Source: an uncultured Prevotellaceae bacterium
GTDB lineage: Bacteria > Bacteroidota > Bacteroidia > Bacteroidales > Bacteroidaceae
Assembly: GCA_947166305.1 (NCBI GenBank)
Contig: CAMVDV010000031.1
Coordinates: forward strand, 1-35,088
Direction of reading: 5' to 3'
Length of the DNA: 35,088 bases
Both the position numbers and the translations under genes were made by a program. The stretch's first letter is position 1; the number at the start of each line of letters is the position of its first letter. The notes under the pieces were generated by a model that saw only the letters and a list, made by a program, of their open reading frames with translations, was not told the DNA's origin and ran no database searches. Below are positions 1-9,000 of the stretch, one piece after another.

Positions 1-1382
1 CCGATGTGAACGGCCAGACGGTGCTCATCGCCTATACCGTTGTAAGCCAAGCCAAGGGCAAGGGTGGCGTGAAGTATCGTGCAGGCAAGGCCGGCCAGCC
101 CTACGAGAGTGTTGCAGACGCGACGGGCGATGGCGAGCCGGTCAGCTTTACGACAACACAGTTCTACAACATCTATCCCGATGGCGTTGTTCTGCTTACA
201 AGCAGCATTATCACGAGCGATCCCGACCTGCCGCTGCCCAGGTTGGGCTACGAGGTGAAGCTTCCGAGCCGTTTCGACCAATATACCTACTACGGACGCG
301 GGCCTTTGAACAACTACAACGACCGCAAGACCGGCTCTTTCGTCGGGCTTTACCACAGTACGGTGCAGGAGCAGTTCGTGAACTTCCCGAAGCCTCAGAG
401 CATGGGTAACCGAGAGGATGTGCGTTGGTGCGCTTTGCAAGATGCGGAGGGCTACGGCTTGGCATTCTCCAGCGAACTTGGCACAATCAGTACCTCTGCA
501 CTTCCTTGGAGCGCCTTGCAGATGACGCTTGCACAGCATCCGCACGAGCTTCCTGCGAGCGACGGCACGTATCTCCACCTTGACTGCGCCGTGAACGGTA
601 TGGGCGGCAACAGCTGCGGACAAGGCGGCCCGTTGAAGCAGGACAGAGTCCTTGGCGAACTGCATCAGATGAAGCTCGTCATTTGTCCTTTCTATGATAA
701 GGAAGAGCCGTCGGGCTTTGGCAAAAGGAGAGACTTCCTCTGTCCTGTTGCCATCTTGCGCGACAAGGCGGGCAAGGTCACCATTGTCGGCGATACACGC
801 TCCGACGGCGAGGCTGTTCCTGTCAGCTATCGTGTGGGCAAGGGCAAAGTGCAGAAGTACTTCGAGCCATTCGACCTGAAGCAGGGCGGGACGGTCTGTG
901 CATGGTACGACGGCGGTGAGGAAGTAAAGACGTCGGCAACCTTCGAGAAGATCGAGAATGTGCCCGTCACCGTTGCTTACGTAAGCAGTGAGGAAGGTCC
1001 GGGCAGGGAATACGGCAAGAACCTTGTGGACGGCGACCCGAGCACCATCTGGCACACGATGTACAGCATCACGGTGCCGAAGTACCCGCACTGGGTTGAC
1101 TTCGACTGCGGCGAGGAGAAACTCATAAAAGGCTTCTCCTACCTGCCCCGTCAGGACGGCAGCCCCAACGGCAACATCAAGGGGTACAAGGTGCAGCTGA
1201 GTACAGACGGACAGAACTGGGCAGAGCCCGTCAGCGAAGGCGACTTCGAGAACTCGTCGAAAGAGAAGAAAGTGATGTTCGCCCAGCCACAGCGGGCCCG
1301 CTATCTCCGCTTCACGGCCGTCAGCAGCCAGAACGGCGCGGACTTCGCCTCTGGAGCCGAGTTCAACGTGCTTGCAGAGTAA
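1..1382 (+). CDS. GH2 beta-galactosidase, C-terminal part (5' end outside window)
   Basis: The reading frame is open from the first base, so this is the 3' part of a longer gene; the GTG at position 6 is internal. The first ~230 residues match the C-terminal beta-galactosidase small-chain domain of glycoside hydrolase family 2: PRLGYEVKLP, YYGRGPLNNYNDR, the GNREDVRW segment and GGNSCGQ are hallmark stretches. This domain helps to close the active site of enzymes that release terminal galactose from oligosaccharides. The last ~140 residues form an F5/8 type C (discoidin-like) carbohydrate-binding domain, seen in LVDGDPSTIWHT, HWVDFDCG and ARYLRFTA. The catalytic barrel lies upstream and cannot be inspected. 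The protein is presumably secreted or periplasmic, but the signal peptide would also be upstream. No gene lies between its stop and the next promoter; a 22-bp repeat array begins 10 bp after the stop. Confidence 0.9.
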   Translation, partial: DVNGQTVLIAYTVVSQAKGKGGVKYRAGKAGQPYESVADATGDGEPVSFTTTQFYNIYPDGVVLLTSSIITSDPDLPLPRLGYEVKLPSRFDQYTYYGRGPLNNYNDRKTGSFVGLYHSTVQEQFVNFPKPQSMGNREDVRWCALQDAEGYGLAFSSELGTISTSALPWSALQMTLAQHPHELPASDGTYLHLDCAVNGMGGNSCGQGGPLKQDRVLGELHQMKLVICPFYDKEEPSGFGKRRDFLCPVAILRDKAGKVTIVGDTRSDGEAVPVSYRVGKGKVQKYFEPFDLKQGGTVCAWYDGGEEVKTSATFEKIENVPVTVAYVSSEEGPGREYGKNLVDGDPSTIWHTMYSITVPKYPHWVDFDCGEEKLIKGFSYLPRQDGSPNGNIKGYKVQLSTDGQNWAEPVSEGDFENSSKEKKVMFAQPQRARYLRFTAVSSQNGADFASGAEFNVLAE

Positions 1383-1391
1383 TGATGGAAA

Positions 1392-1501
1392 ACGCCGCGT
1401 GCGGGGATTGCCAACGCCGCACGCGGAAATGACCAACGCCGCACGCGAAGATTGCCATCGCCGCACGCGACGATTGCAGTCTCCGCTTGCGGCCTTCTCA
1501 C
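1392..1501 (+). repeat. 22-bp tandem array, family A (5 units)
   Basis: Five contiguous units of exactly 22 bp (starts 1392, 1414, 1436, 1458, 1480). The conserved core is CGCACGCGG, a near-palindrome (CCGC-AC-GCGG); the rest of each unit varies. It lies directly behind the beta-galactosidase stop codon. The same core recurs in arrays at 5666-5753 (inverted) and 26435-26522. There are no spacers between units, so it is not a CRISPR. Confidence 0.9.
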
Positions 1502-1609
1502 ACCCCAAACCCCCAAGCCGCCCAAGCCCCAGGCAGCAGCAAAAATTAAAAAGTGTTGCGATAAGCAGAATTTCTGCCCACGGAAAGCAAAAGTCTGCGC
1601 AAAAAACAG

Positions 1610-1617
1610 TATCTTTG
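1610..1617 (+). promoter_or_regulatory. -7 promoter box for the GNAT-like gene
   Basis: TATCTTTG matches the Bacteroidota -7 consensus TAnnTTTG. No good TTTG box is seen 19-21 bp upstream. A transcript starting near 1624 would favour the ATG at 1655 over the one at 1628. Confidence 0.55.
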
Positions 1618-1654
1618 CACGATAAATATGCCCCAGAGGGATAGAGAACCGAAC

Positions 1655-2806
1655 ATGAGCACAGTCACCGTCAGCCAAGTCAGTACAGAGAAAGAGATGC
1701 GGGCCTTCGTCCGCTTCAACTACGAGCTGTACAAGGATTGTCCCTATGCTGTGCCCGATCTTCTGGAGGACACGCTCGAGACGCTCAGCCCCCATTGCAA
1801 TCCCGCCTTCCGCTTCTGCCAGGCCGCCTTCTTCCTTGCCCGCAGGGACGGGAAGATAGTTGGCCGTGTGGCAGCCATCATCAACTCTCGCGCCAATGAG
1901 CGTTGGGAGCGAAAGGACGTCCGCTTCGGTTGGATCGACTTCATCGACGACCCCGACGTGAGCCAAGCACTCCTCCAGACTGTGGAGCAGTGGGGCAGGG
2001 AGCGAGGCATGGACCGAATGGTGGGACCCCTCGGCTTCACCGACCTCGACCCCGAAGGAATGCTCACCGAAGGCTTCGACCAGCTCTCCACACTCTGCAC
2101 CATCTACAACTATCCCTACTACCCTGAGCACATCCGGCGCCTCGGCCTCGAGAGGGAAACGGGCTGGGTGGAACGCAAAGTCTTCATCCCCAAAGGAGAG
2201 CACGAAGCAAACAATGCCAAATACTTCCGCATAGCGCAGATGGCAGAGCAACGCTACGGCTTCCGACTCCGACACTTCGGCAGCAAACGCGAAATACGCA
2301 AGGGCGGCTATGTGCAGAAGATGCTCGGCGTCATCAACCGCGCCTACGCCGAACTCTACGGCTACAGCGAGCTGGACAGCGAGCAGATGGAGTGGTACGC
2401 CAAGCGCTTCCTCCTCATGCTCGACCGCCGTTTCCTCTCAGTCGTAGAGAACCGCGAGGGAGAAATCATCGGCGTTGGCGTCTGCATGCCCAGCGTCAGC
2501 CGTGCCGTACAAAAAGCCCACGGCAAACTCTTCCCCTTCGGGTGGAGGCACATCGCACGCGAACTCTGGTTCAAGCAAAAGCACCAGATACTCGACATGC
2601 TGCTCGTGGGAGTTCTGCCCGAATATCATGAGAAGGGAGCCAACGCACTCTTCTTCGCCGATCTCATCCCCGGAGGCATCAACGGCGGCTACGAATGGGC
2701 AGAATCCCACCCGCAGCTCGAGGACAACCTCGCCAGCCAAATGCAATGGAAATACCTCGATTGCACCATACACAAACGGCGGGCCGTCTTCGCAAAGAAC
2801 ATATAG
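1655..2806 (+). CDS. GNAT-like N-acetyltransferase family protein
   Basis: A 383-residue soluble protein. I recognise it as a Bacteroidales protein usually labelled GNAT-family acetyltransferase, from segments such as FVRFNYELYKD, GRVAAIIN, RFGWIDFIDD, GPLGFTDLDPEGML and KAHGKLFPFGW. The C-terminal half has the acetyl-CoA-fold-like stretch DMLLVGVLPEYHEKGANALFF, of the kind that carries the pyrophosphate-binding loop. Substrate unknown. An in-frame ATG at 1628 would add nine residues, but it sits only ~11 bp after the predicted -7 box, so I prefer 1655. The gene ends 78 bp before parE with no terminator between, so the two may be co-transcribed. Codon use is strongly C-ending, like its neighbours. 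Confidence 0.75.
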   Translation: MSTVTVSQVSTEKEMRAFVRFNYELYKDCPYAVPDLLEDTLETLSPHCNPAFRFCQAAFFLARRDGKIVGRVAAIINSRANERWERKDVRFGWIDFIDDPDVSQALLQTVEQWGRERGMDRMVGPLGFTDLDPEGMLTEGFDQLSTLCTIYNYPYYPEHIRRLGLERETGWVERKVFIPKGEHEANNAKYFRIAQMAEQRYGFRLRHFGSKREIRKGGYVQKMLGVINRAYAELYGYSELDSEQMEWYAKRFLLMLDRRFLSVVENREGEIIGVGVCMPSVSRAVQKAHGKLFPFGWRHIARELWFKQKHQILDMLLVGVLPEYHEKGANALFFADLIPGGINGGYEWAESHPQLEDNLASQMQWKYLDCTIHKRRAVFAKNI

Positions 2807-2823
2807 TCTCCCCATAGTCCCCG

Positions 2824-2850
2824 CAGCTCCCACAGCTCCCACAGCTTCCG
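2824..2850 (+). repeat. 9-bp tandem repeat (3 units)
   Basis: CAGCTCCCA at 2824 and 2833, then CAGCTTCCG at 2842, in the short gap before parE. A different 9-bp array occurs at 25773-25826. Confidence 0.7.
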
Positions 2851-2884
2851 CAGGGCTATATCCCCATCAACCGCAACAGCAACC

Positions 2885-4876
2885 ATGACACCAGTACAAT
2901 ACGACGAAAGCAACATCCGGCACCTCACCGACATGGAGCACATCCGCACCCGTCCCGGCATGTACATCGGCCGCCTCAGCGACGGGTCGCAACCCGAGGA
3001 CGGCATTTATGTCCTCCTCAAAGAAGTCATCGATAACAGCATTGACGAGTTCAAGATGGGCGCAGGAAAACGCATAGAAGTCGACATCGAAGAGAACCTC
3101 CGCGTCACCGTCCGCGACTATGGCCGAGGCATCCCCCTGGGGAAACTCGTGGAGGCCGTGTCCAAGCTCAACACCGGCGGCAAGTACGACTCCCAAGCCT
3201 TCCAGAAAAGCGTCGGACTCAACGGCGTGGGACTCAAAGCCGTCAACGCCTTGAGCACACGCTTCGAGGCGCAAAGCTTCCGCGACGGGCAAACTCGGCG
3301 CGCAACCTTCGCCAAGGGCATCATCCAGACCGACGTCACCGAGGATACACAAGAAGAGAACGGCACCCGCATCTTCTTCGAGCCGGACGCATCGCTCTTC
3401 AAGCACTACGCCTTCCGCAGTGAGTTCGTCGACATCATGCTGCGCAACTACACCTATCTCAACACCGGTCTGACCATCATGTTCAACGGCAGGCGCATCC
3501 TCTCCCGCGAGGGACTGAGCGACCTGCTCGCCGATCGCATGGACTACGAACCGCTCTATCCCATCGTCCACCTCCGTGGCGACGACATCGAAGTGGCATT
3601 CACACACACCAAGCAGAACGGAGAAGAGTACTACTCCTTCGTCAATGGACAGAACACCACGCTCGGAGGCACACACCAGGCCGCCTTCAAGAAGTACATC
3701 GCCGAGGTCATCAAGGACTACAGCGGCAAGAACTACGAATACACCGACATCCGTAACGGCATGGTCGCTGCCATCAGCATCAACATCCAAGAACCACTCT
3801 TCGAGAGCCAGACAAAGGTAAAGCTCGGATCCACCACGACGGAACCCGAAGGAGGCATCAGCATCGACAAGTTCATCGGCGACTTCGTCAAGGAACAGGT
3901 CGACAATTATCTCCACAAGAACACCGACGTGGCCGACATCATCCTGCAGAAAGTGGCAGAAAGCGAGAAGCTGCGCAAGGAGATGGCAGGCGTGGCGAAG
4001 AAAGCACGCGAGATGTCCAAGAAGGCAAACCTGCACAATCGCAAGCTACGCGACTGCCGCATCCACCTCACCGACACTAAGGGAGAACTGCAAGAGGAGA
4101 GCTGCATCTTCATCACCGAGGGCGACTCCGCCAGCGGAAGCATTACGAAAAGCCGCGACGTCAACACGCAGGCCGTCTTCTCCCTCAGAGGTAAACCCCT
4201 CAACTGCTACAAACTCACCAAGAAGGTTGTGTATGAAAACGAGGAATTCAACCTTCTGCAGGCTGCCCTCAACATCGAAGACGGGCTGGACGGACTGCGA
4301 TACAACAAGGTCATCGTCGCCACGGATGCCGACGACGACGGCATGCACATCCGCCTCCTCATGCTCACTTTCTTCCTCAAGTTCTTCCCGGAACTCATCA
4401 AGAAAGGCCACGTCTTCATTCTCCAGACACCCCTCTTCCGCGTGAGGGCAAGGAAGACGAAGCTCGGCAAGGCCAAGATGAGCGGCATAGAGGCAGAGCT
4501 GGCGGCACGAGAGGCTGGGGGAGAGGACAGCGAGGCCTACAGCTCCGGCAAGCGACCGCGACACATCACCGTCTCGAAGGACTTTGTGACGCAGTATTGC
4601 TACACCGAGGACGAGCGCCAGCAAGCCATCGACGACCTCGGGCCTGAGCCTGAGATAACAAGATTCAAAGGTCTGGGAGAAATCAGCCCCGACGAATTCC
4701 GCAACTTCATCGGGCCGGACATACGCCTCGACCAAGTGACGCTCCACAAATCCGACCAAGTGGCGGAGCTCCTCAACTTCTACATGGGCGACAACACCAT
4801 GGACCGCCAGAACTTCATCATCGACAATCTTGTCATCGAGGAAGACTTGGCGGAGGCAGAGGAAAGCACAGAATAG
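2885..4876 (+). CDS. parE: DNA topoisomerase IV subunit B (ATPase subunit)
   Basis: A 663-residue type IIA topoisomerase B subunit, which with ParC decatenates daughter chromosomes using ATP. The N-terminal GHKL ATPase has the N-box EVIDNSIDE (Glu47 as likely general base, Asn51 as Mg ligand), RDYGRGIP (77-84) and the lid [13 protein letters not shown] (111-123). The transducer domain carries QTKVKLGS (309-316). The TOPRIM part has TEGDSASGS (411-419) with Glu412, and the acidic cluster DADDDG (481-486) for metal binding. Length and the opening ([14 protein letters not shown] motif at residues 20-29) fit Bacteroidales ParE rather than the longer GyrB, but GyrB cannot be excluded without the partner gene. 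The order parE then coaD is familiar in Bacteroidales; here an antitoxin and toxin remnant lie between them. Confidence 0.93.
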   Translation: MTPVQYDESNIRHLTDMEHIRTRPGMYIGRLSDGSQPEDGIYVLLKEVIDNSIDEFKMGAGKRIEVDIEENLRVTVRDYGRGIPLGKLVEAVSKLNTGGKYDSQAFQKSVGLNGVGLKAVNALSTRFEAQSFRDGQTRRATFAKGIIQTDVTEDTQEENGTRIFFEPDASLFKHYAFRSEFVDIMLRNYTYLNTGLTIMFNGRRILSREGLSDLLADRMDYEPLYPIVHLRGDDIEVAFTHTKQNGEEYYSFVNGQNTTLGGTHQAAFKKYIAEVIKDYSGKNYEYTDIRNGMVAAISINIQEPLFESQTKVKLGSTTTEPEGGISIDKFIGDFVKEQVDNYLHKNTDVADIILQKVAESEKLRKEMAGVAKKAREMSKKANLHNRKLRDCRIHLTDTKGELQEESCIFITEGDSASGSITKSRDVNTQAVFSLRGKPLNCYKLTKKVVYENEEFNLLQAALNIEDGLDGLRYNKVIVATDADDDGMHIRLLMLTFFLKFFPELIKKGHVFILQTPLFRVRARKTKLGKAKMSGIEAELAAREAGGEDSEAYSSGKRPRHITVSKDFVTQYCYTEDERQQAIDDLGPEPEITRFKGLGEISPDEFRNFIGPDIRLDQVTLHKSDQVAELLNFYMGDNTMDRQNFIIDNLVIEEDLAEAEESTE

Positions 4877-4904
4877 CAACAACTCCACACAAAAAAGAGA
4901 AACC

Positions 4905-5117
4905 ATGAGTACCCTGACCATCCAAGTAGAGAACCCTGCCATCCTGAGCAGCATCCGGAAAATCTTGAATGCGCTGGACGGAGTGACAGTGCTGCCGCAG
5001 CGCAGGAGTAGAGCCAAGAAGAGTGGCATCGACGAGGCAATGGAGGATGTCCGTGCAGGGCGCGTGAGCAAATCCTTCGCTACACCCGACGAAGTGTTTG
5101 AGCACCTGGGGATATGA
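4905..5117 (+). CDS. Type II antitoxin, RelB-like, orphan
   Basis: A 70-residue protein starting 28 bp after parE. The N-terminus MSTLTIQVENP looks like a small beta-strand opening. The C-terminal part, GIDEAMEDVRAGRV followed by DEVFEHLGI, is the toxin-wrapping tail typical of Bacteroidota antitoxins paired with YafQ/RelE toxins. The longer upstream open frame (from 4830) overlaps parE and is ignored; the ATG at 4905 gives a normal antitoxin length. The stop overlaps the ATG of the following toxin remnant (ATGA at 5114-5117), the translational coupling usual in such operons. The toxin is destroyed, so this is an orphan antitoxin. It may still bind its own operator or counter related toxins elsewhere. 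Family assignment is from memory of these tails and is moderately sure. Confidence 0.75.
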   Translation: MSTLTIQVENPAILSSIRKILNALDGVTVLPQRRSRAKKSGIDEAMEDVRAGRVSKSFATPDEVFEHLGI

Positions 5118-5193
5118 GCTATTCCGTACGCACCACCACGACGAACTCCTGCTCATCATGATTGATACTGGCACACATTCCGACTTGTTCTGA
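5114..5193 (+). pseudogene. YafQ/RelE-family toxin remnant with internal deletion
   Basis: The ATG at 5114 overlaps the antitoxin stop and encodes MSYSVRTT, a typical toxin N-terminus; that frame stops after 15 codons. In the frame +2, from about 5131, the codons read HDELLLIMIDTGTHSDLF and stop at 5191-5193. TGTHSDLF is the characteristic C-terminal end of YafQ-type mRNA interferases. The intact toxin is usually ~90 residues, so roughly 60 central codons are missing and the join shifts the frame near 5129-5139. The remnant ends 16 bp before coaD. Active-site residues such as the terminal histidine and phenylalanine survive, but the fold cannot. Confidence 0.8.
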
Positions 5194-5209
5194 CTTTACA
5201 TTCCTGCAC

Positions 5210-5650
5210 ATGAAACGTTTTTGTCTCTTCCCCGGGTCGTTCGACCCCTTTACGCGCGGCCATGCTGATATTGTGCGACGGGCTTTGTCGATGTTCGACG
5301 GCGTGGTGGTTGCCGTGGGCTACAACGAGCAGAAGCAGGGATGGCAGCCTGTGACGGAGCGCGTAGAGGCCATACGGAAGGTCTTCGACGGCGAGCCGCG
5401 AGTGGAGGTGACGAGCTATACGGGCCTGACCATCGACCTGGCCAGGCAGAAGGGCATCAGCGTCATCGTGCGCGGCATCCGTTCGTCGACGGATTTTGAG
5501 TACGAGATGCAGCTTGCCGACGTCAACCGTAGGCTCTCGGGCATCGAGACGATTCTGTTCCCCACCTCGCCCGAACTTGCTTCCATCAGCAGTTCCGTCG
5601 TCCGGGAACTCGCTCGCTATGGCCGCGACATCTCAGAGTTTCTCCCTTAG
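5210..5650 (+). CDS. coaD: Phosphopantetheine adenylyltransferase
   Basis: A 146-residue enzyme of coenzyme A biosynthesis that transfers AMP from ATP to 4'-phosphopantetheine. The nucleotidyltransferase signature is present: FPGSFDPFTRGH with the TxGH motif at 15-18, VIVRGIRSSTDFEYE in the substrate site, and SISSSVVRE near the C-terminus (the ISSS/T ATP-binding motif). The ATG at 5210 gives the usual length; an upstream in-frame ATG at 5162 would add 16 residues read from the toxin remnant region, so I reject it. No separate promoter is evident, so it is probably co-transcribed with parE or the antitoxin. A 22-bp array follows its stop by 16 bp. Confidence 0.95.
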   Translation: MKRFCLFPGSFDPFTRGHADIVRRALSMFDGVVVAVGYNEQKQGWQPVTERVEAIRKVFDGEPRVEVTSYTGLTIDLARQKGISVIVRGIRSSTDFEYEMQLADVNRRLSGIETILFPTSPELASISSSVVRELARYGRDISEFLP

Positions 5651-5665
5651 TCCCAACGTCTGCTT

Positions 5666-5753
5666 TCTCATCTCCGCGTGCGGCGATTCTCATCTCCGCG
5701 TGCTGTGATTGTCATCTCCGCGTGCGGCAATTCCCATCTCCGCGTGCGGCGTT
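5666..5753 (-). repeat. 22-bp tandem array, family A, inverted (4 units)
   Basis: Four exact 22-bp units (starts 5666, 5688, 5710, 5732) with plus-strand core TCTCCGCGTGCGG; on the minus strand this reads CCGCACGCGGAGA, the core of the arrays at 1392 and 26435. It lies just behind coaD. The rest of the coaD-6027 gap (5754-5880) is A/T-rich with no gene seen. Confidence 0.9.
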
Positions 5754-5890
5754 TTTTGTTTCCTCTTCCCTTATCCGTGCCGATGGCTTGCCTGAAGCCC
5801 TTTTTCCTCCAAAAGAGTGGTACAATTTTTTTTGATGCTTGTACGATTTTAACAAAAAGTATCAATTTTTGAAGAATTTTGTAAAAAAGT

Positions 5891-5921
5891 TTTGCGGCCA
5901 TGTTAAAAAAAACTATTTTTG
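5891..5921 (+). promoter_or_regulatory. Promoter of the first giant secreted gene
   Basis: TTTG (5891-5894), 19 bp, then TATTTTTG (5914-5921) is an exact match to the Bacteroidota -33/-7 arrangement. It predicts a ~100-nt leader to the ATG at 6027. Confidence 0.7.
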
Positions 5922-5930
5922 AAGGCGGAA

Positions 5931-6012
5931 CTAACAACATTCTGAGAAAAGCTAACAACTTTTTGGTGGGAAAAGCTAACACATTATATAATAATTAACC
6001 TTTTTATTAACC
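5931..6012 (+). promoter_or_regulatory. Leader with CTAAC repeats and two ATTAACC boxes
   Basis: CTAAC occurs at 5931, 5952 and 5976, the first two continuing as CTAACAAC, and the latter two preceded by AAAAG. Then come two ATTAACC boxes (5994-6000, 6006-6012) ending 14 nt before the start codon. The paralogue's leader has ATTAACC/ATTAACT at the same distance (13710-13729), and the 22254 gene has one ATTAACC at 22229. No Shine-Dalgarno is seen, so the A/T-rich boxes may aid initiation; that is inference. Confidence 0.45.
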
Positions 6013-6026
6013 AAAACTAACATCAC

Positions 6027-9000
6027 ATGAGAAGAAAACTACTGAATCTGTGTCTTACGGTGCTGATGAGTGCCGTCTGCACAGCTGCGTGGGCGCTTTC
6101 TGAAGTGAATGGCGTCTACCAGATTGGTACGGCAGCCGAGCTCGAGGAGTTCGCTGCGCTCGTGAATGGTGAAAATCCCAATGCCAATGCCGTTTTGACG
6201 GCCGACATCGAGAAGGAAATCAACGGTGTCATGATCGGCCTCACAGGCAGCGAGTACGAAGGCATCTTCGACGGACAGGGACACACTATCACGGTCAACA
6301 TCTTCGAAGAGTCTGTGGATGGCATCGGCCTTTTCCAGTACATCGGACGGAAGGGCATCGTCAGGAACCTCAAGGTTCAAGGCGAAATCACCACAGGCCG
6401 TAGCTTTGCGGGCGGCTTGGCTGGCTACAGCCGAGGCATCATCCGCGGCTGCTACATCGACATCAAAATTAACAGCTCGAAGGCAGGCGATGCCACACAC
6501 GGCGGCATCGTAGGTAAAGCCTTCACAGGCACCGTCGTCGAGAACTGCCTCGTCAAGCTCAACATCAACGGCGCCACCACGCAGAACTGCGGCGGCATCG
6601 TGGGCTGGGCCGATGGCAGAACCAACATTGTCAACTGCCTCGCCATCACCGACGAGAGCAACCTCGACATCAGCAACGGCCTGAGCTGCAACATCGCACG
6701 CAAACCTGCAAACGTCAAGGCCCTCAATCTCGAGGCCTACAGCGCTGGCTACTATGCCGGACTGCTCGACGGAGCTTGCTACAACAACTACGTCACCAAG
6801 CAGTGGGGCACCAACGAGGCAACGACAGTCGTGCCTCTCGAGGACCTCGCCGACGGACGCATCTGCTATCAGCTCAACAACGACCAGAGCAGCATCAACT
6901 GGGTTCAGCGCATCGGCACCGACCCATTCCCCGTGCCCGCAGCATTCGGCACAGGCGTGGTCTATGCCTCCGGCCCGACGGCTTGCGACGGCAAGGCTGA
7001 AGCAGAACTCACCTTCTCCAACAGCGGCAGCGCACAAGCCACGCCCCACACGCTCGACGCAATGGGCGTCTGCACCACCTGCGGCTACTTCGACTTCCAC
7101 GCCTACGACGCAGCCTACGAGCCCGAAAGCACCGACCGTGCCATCTCGCTCGGCAGCGTACAGGACATCGACCGCGCTTCCGTATGGAACGACATCCTCG
7201 GCGGCTTCAAGCTCAACATGAAGATGGTCAACGACATCGAATACGTCGCTGAACCCGGTCACTACATCTTCTCCCCGAACGCATGGGTGGACGGCAACTT
7301 CGACGGACAAGGCCACACTCTCACCATCGAGATGAGCGACATGGGCGCTCTCGCCTCCTTCATTCCCGAGATGTGCGGTAACTTCGAGAACGTCATCATG
7401 CATGGCACCATCGGCACGACGAGCGGCCAGAACGCAGGCTCCATCTCCGGACATGCACGAATGGCACTCGTGCGCAACGTCTATTCCGACATCACCATCA
7501 ATTCCGAGATTAACGGCGATAACAGCTCCGGCGGCTTCTTCGGCGCAATGTATAACGCGAAGACCGTGGAGAACTGCATCTATGCCGGCGACTTCGTCAC
7601 ACCGCGCGACGCTAACTCCGGAGCAGGATGCGTCCGCATCGGCGGCTTCGCAGGATGGGCTCACGCACAGACCCTCTTCAACAACTGCGCCTTCCTCGGC
7701 AACCTCATCGGTGCAGGCGGCGCAGGAAGCATCGAGAACTCGCAGCACTTCTCCCGCAACCCGGGCAGCGTCATCTGCACGAACTGTTACGTGGCCAACG
7801 TCATCGAAGGTCCCGACGTCTCCGACTACGACAAGTTCACGCAGATAGAAGACGCCAACGACATCGAAAGCGGCGCATTGGCCTTCGCCCTCAACGGCAA
7901 GCAGGGCGGTGTGGAACGCTTCTACCAAGTGATTGGCACAGACCCCGAGCCCATGCCTATCAAGAAGGCAGGTGGCCTCGTCTATGTTTCCTCCGGAACA
8001 TATCGCTGCGACGGCACACCCATTGGTGGTGCCTCCTATACCAACAATGCAACAGGCGAACCCGTCATCCCGCCACACGACTTCGTCGATGGCTGGTGCA
8101 CCGTCTGCGGACAGATGCAGCCCGACTACCTCACACCCGTCGACGGCTTCTACGAAATCAACGACGGCGCAGAACTCGCATGGTGGGCCAACTATGCAGG
8201 CACACATCCCGATGCCAGCGCACGACTCACGGAAGACATCGACATGGAAGGCCACATGGACCGCTTCGTCCCTGCAGGCTCCACATCGGTTCCCTTCGTA
8301 GGTGAATTCGACGGACAGCGTCACACCATCAGCAACCTTGTCGTCGACAACCCGACAAAGGACTGCCAGGGCCTCATCAGCGCCATTGGCGACGGTGCCG
8401 TCATCCACGACCTCATCCTCGACGAGAGTTGCTCCATCAGCGGCAATGCCTTCTGCGGACTCGTGGGTCGCACCATCAACGGAGGCGACATATATATGTA
8501 TAATGTAGGCAACGAAGGCGATGTGAGCACCGTCAACCAGAACGCAGCCGGCCTCATCGGCGTGTGCGACGGACAGATGGCCATGCACATCGACAACTGC
8601 TGGGTGACAGGCTACATCAACGGCGGACGCGAGTCGGGTGCCATCTTCGGCTATTCGGCCAACAACTCCACCGTCACCAACTGCTGGAGCACAGCACAGA
8701 TGCCGTCGTCGGCCATCTATGATTGCGACTCCTTCACCCGTGGCTCTGCAAAAGTCGTCAACTGCTACGAGGCAGACATCGAAGGCGTTGACCACAACAA
8801 GCAGCAGCACTACAGGCAAATGGGTGCAGACCGTGCGACGATTAAGCTCCCGCTCGAAGAAGTGGAAAGCGGTGCGCTCTGCTACAACCTCAACGGCAAG
8901 AAGTTCACCGACCCCGTCTGGTTCCAGACACTCGATCAGGACGAGCATCCTTATCCTTGGGCCGACGAACATAACATTATTATATATGGTGCCGAGCAGT

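Noticed and set aside
1392..1501. CRISPR array
   Set aside because: The 22-bp units are contiguous without unique spacers of constant length, units are degenerate, and no cas gene is in the window. The same applies to the other 22-bp arrays.
1372..1644. 90-codon open frame behind the beta-galactosidase
   Set aside because: It reads through the family A array and has no recognisable start signal or domain.
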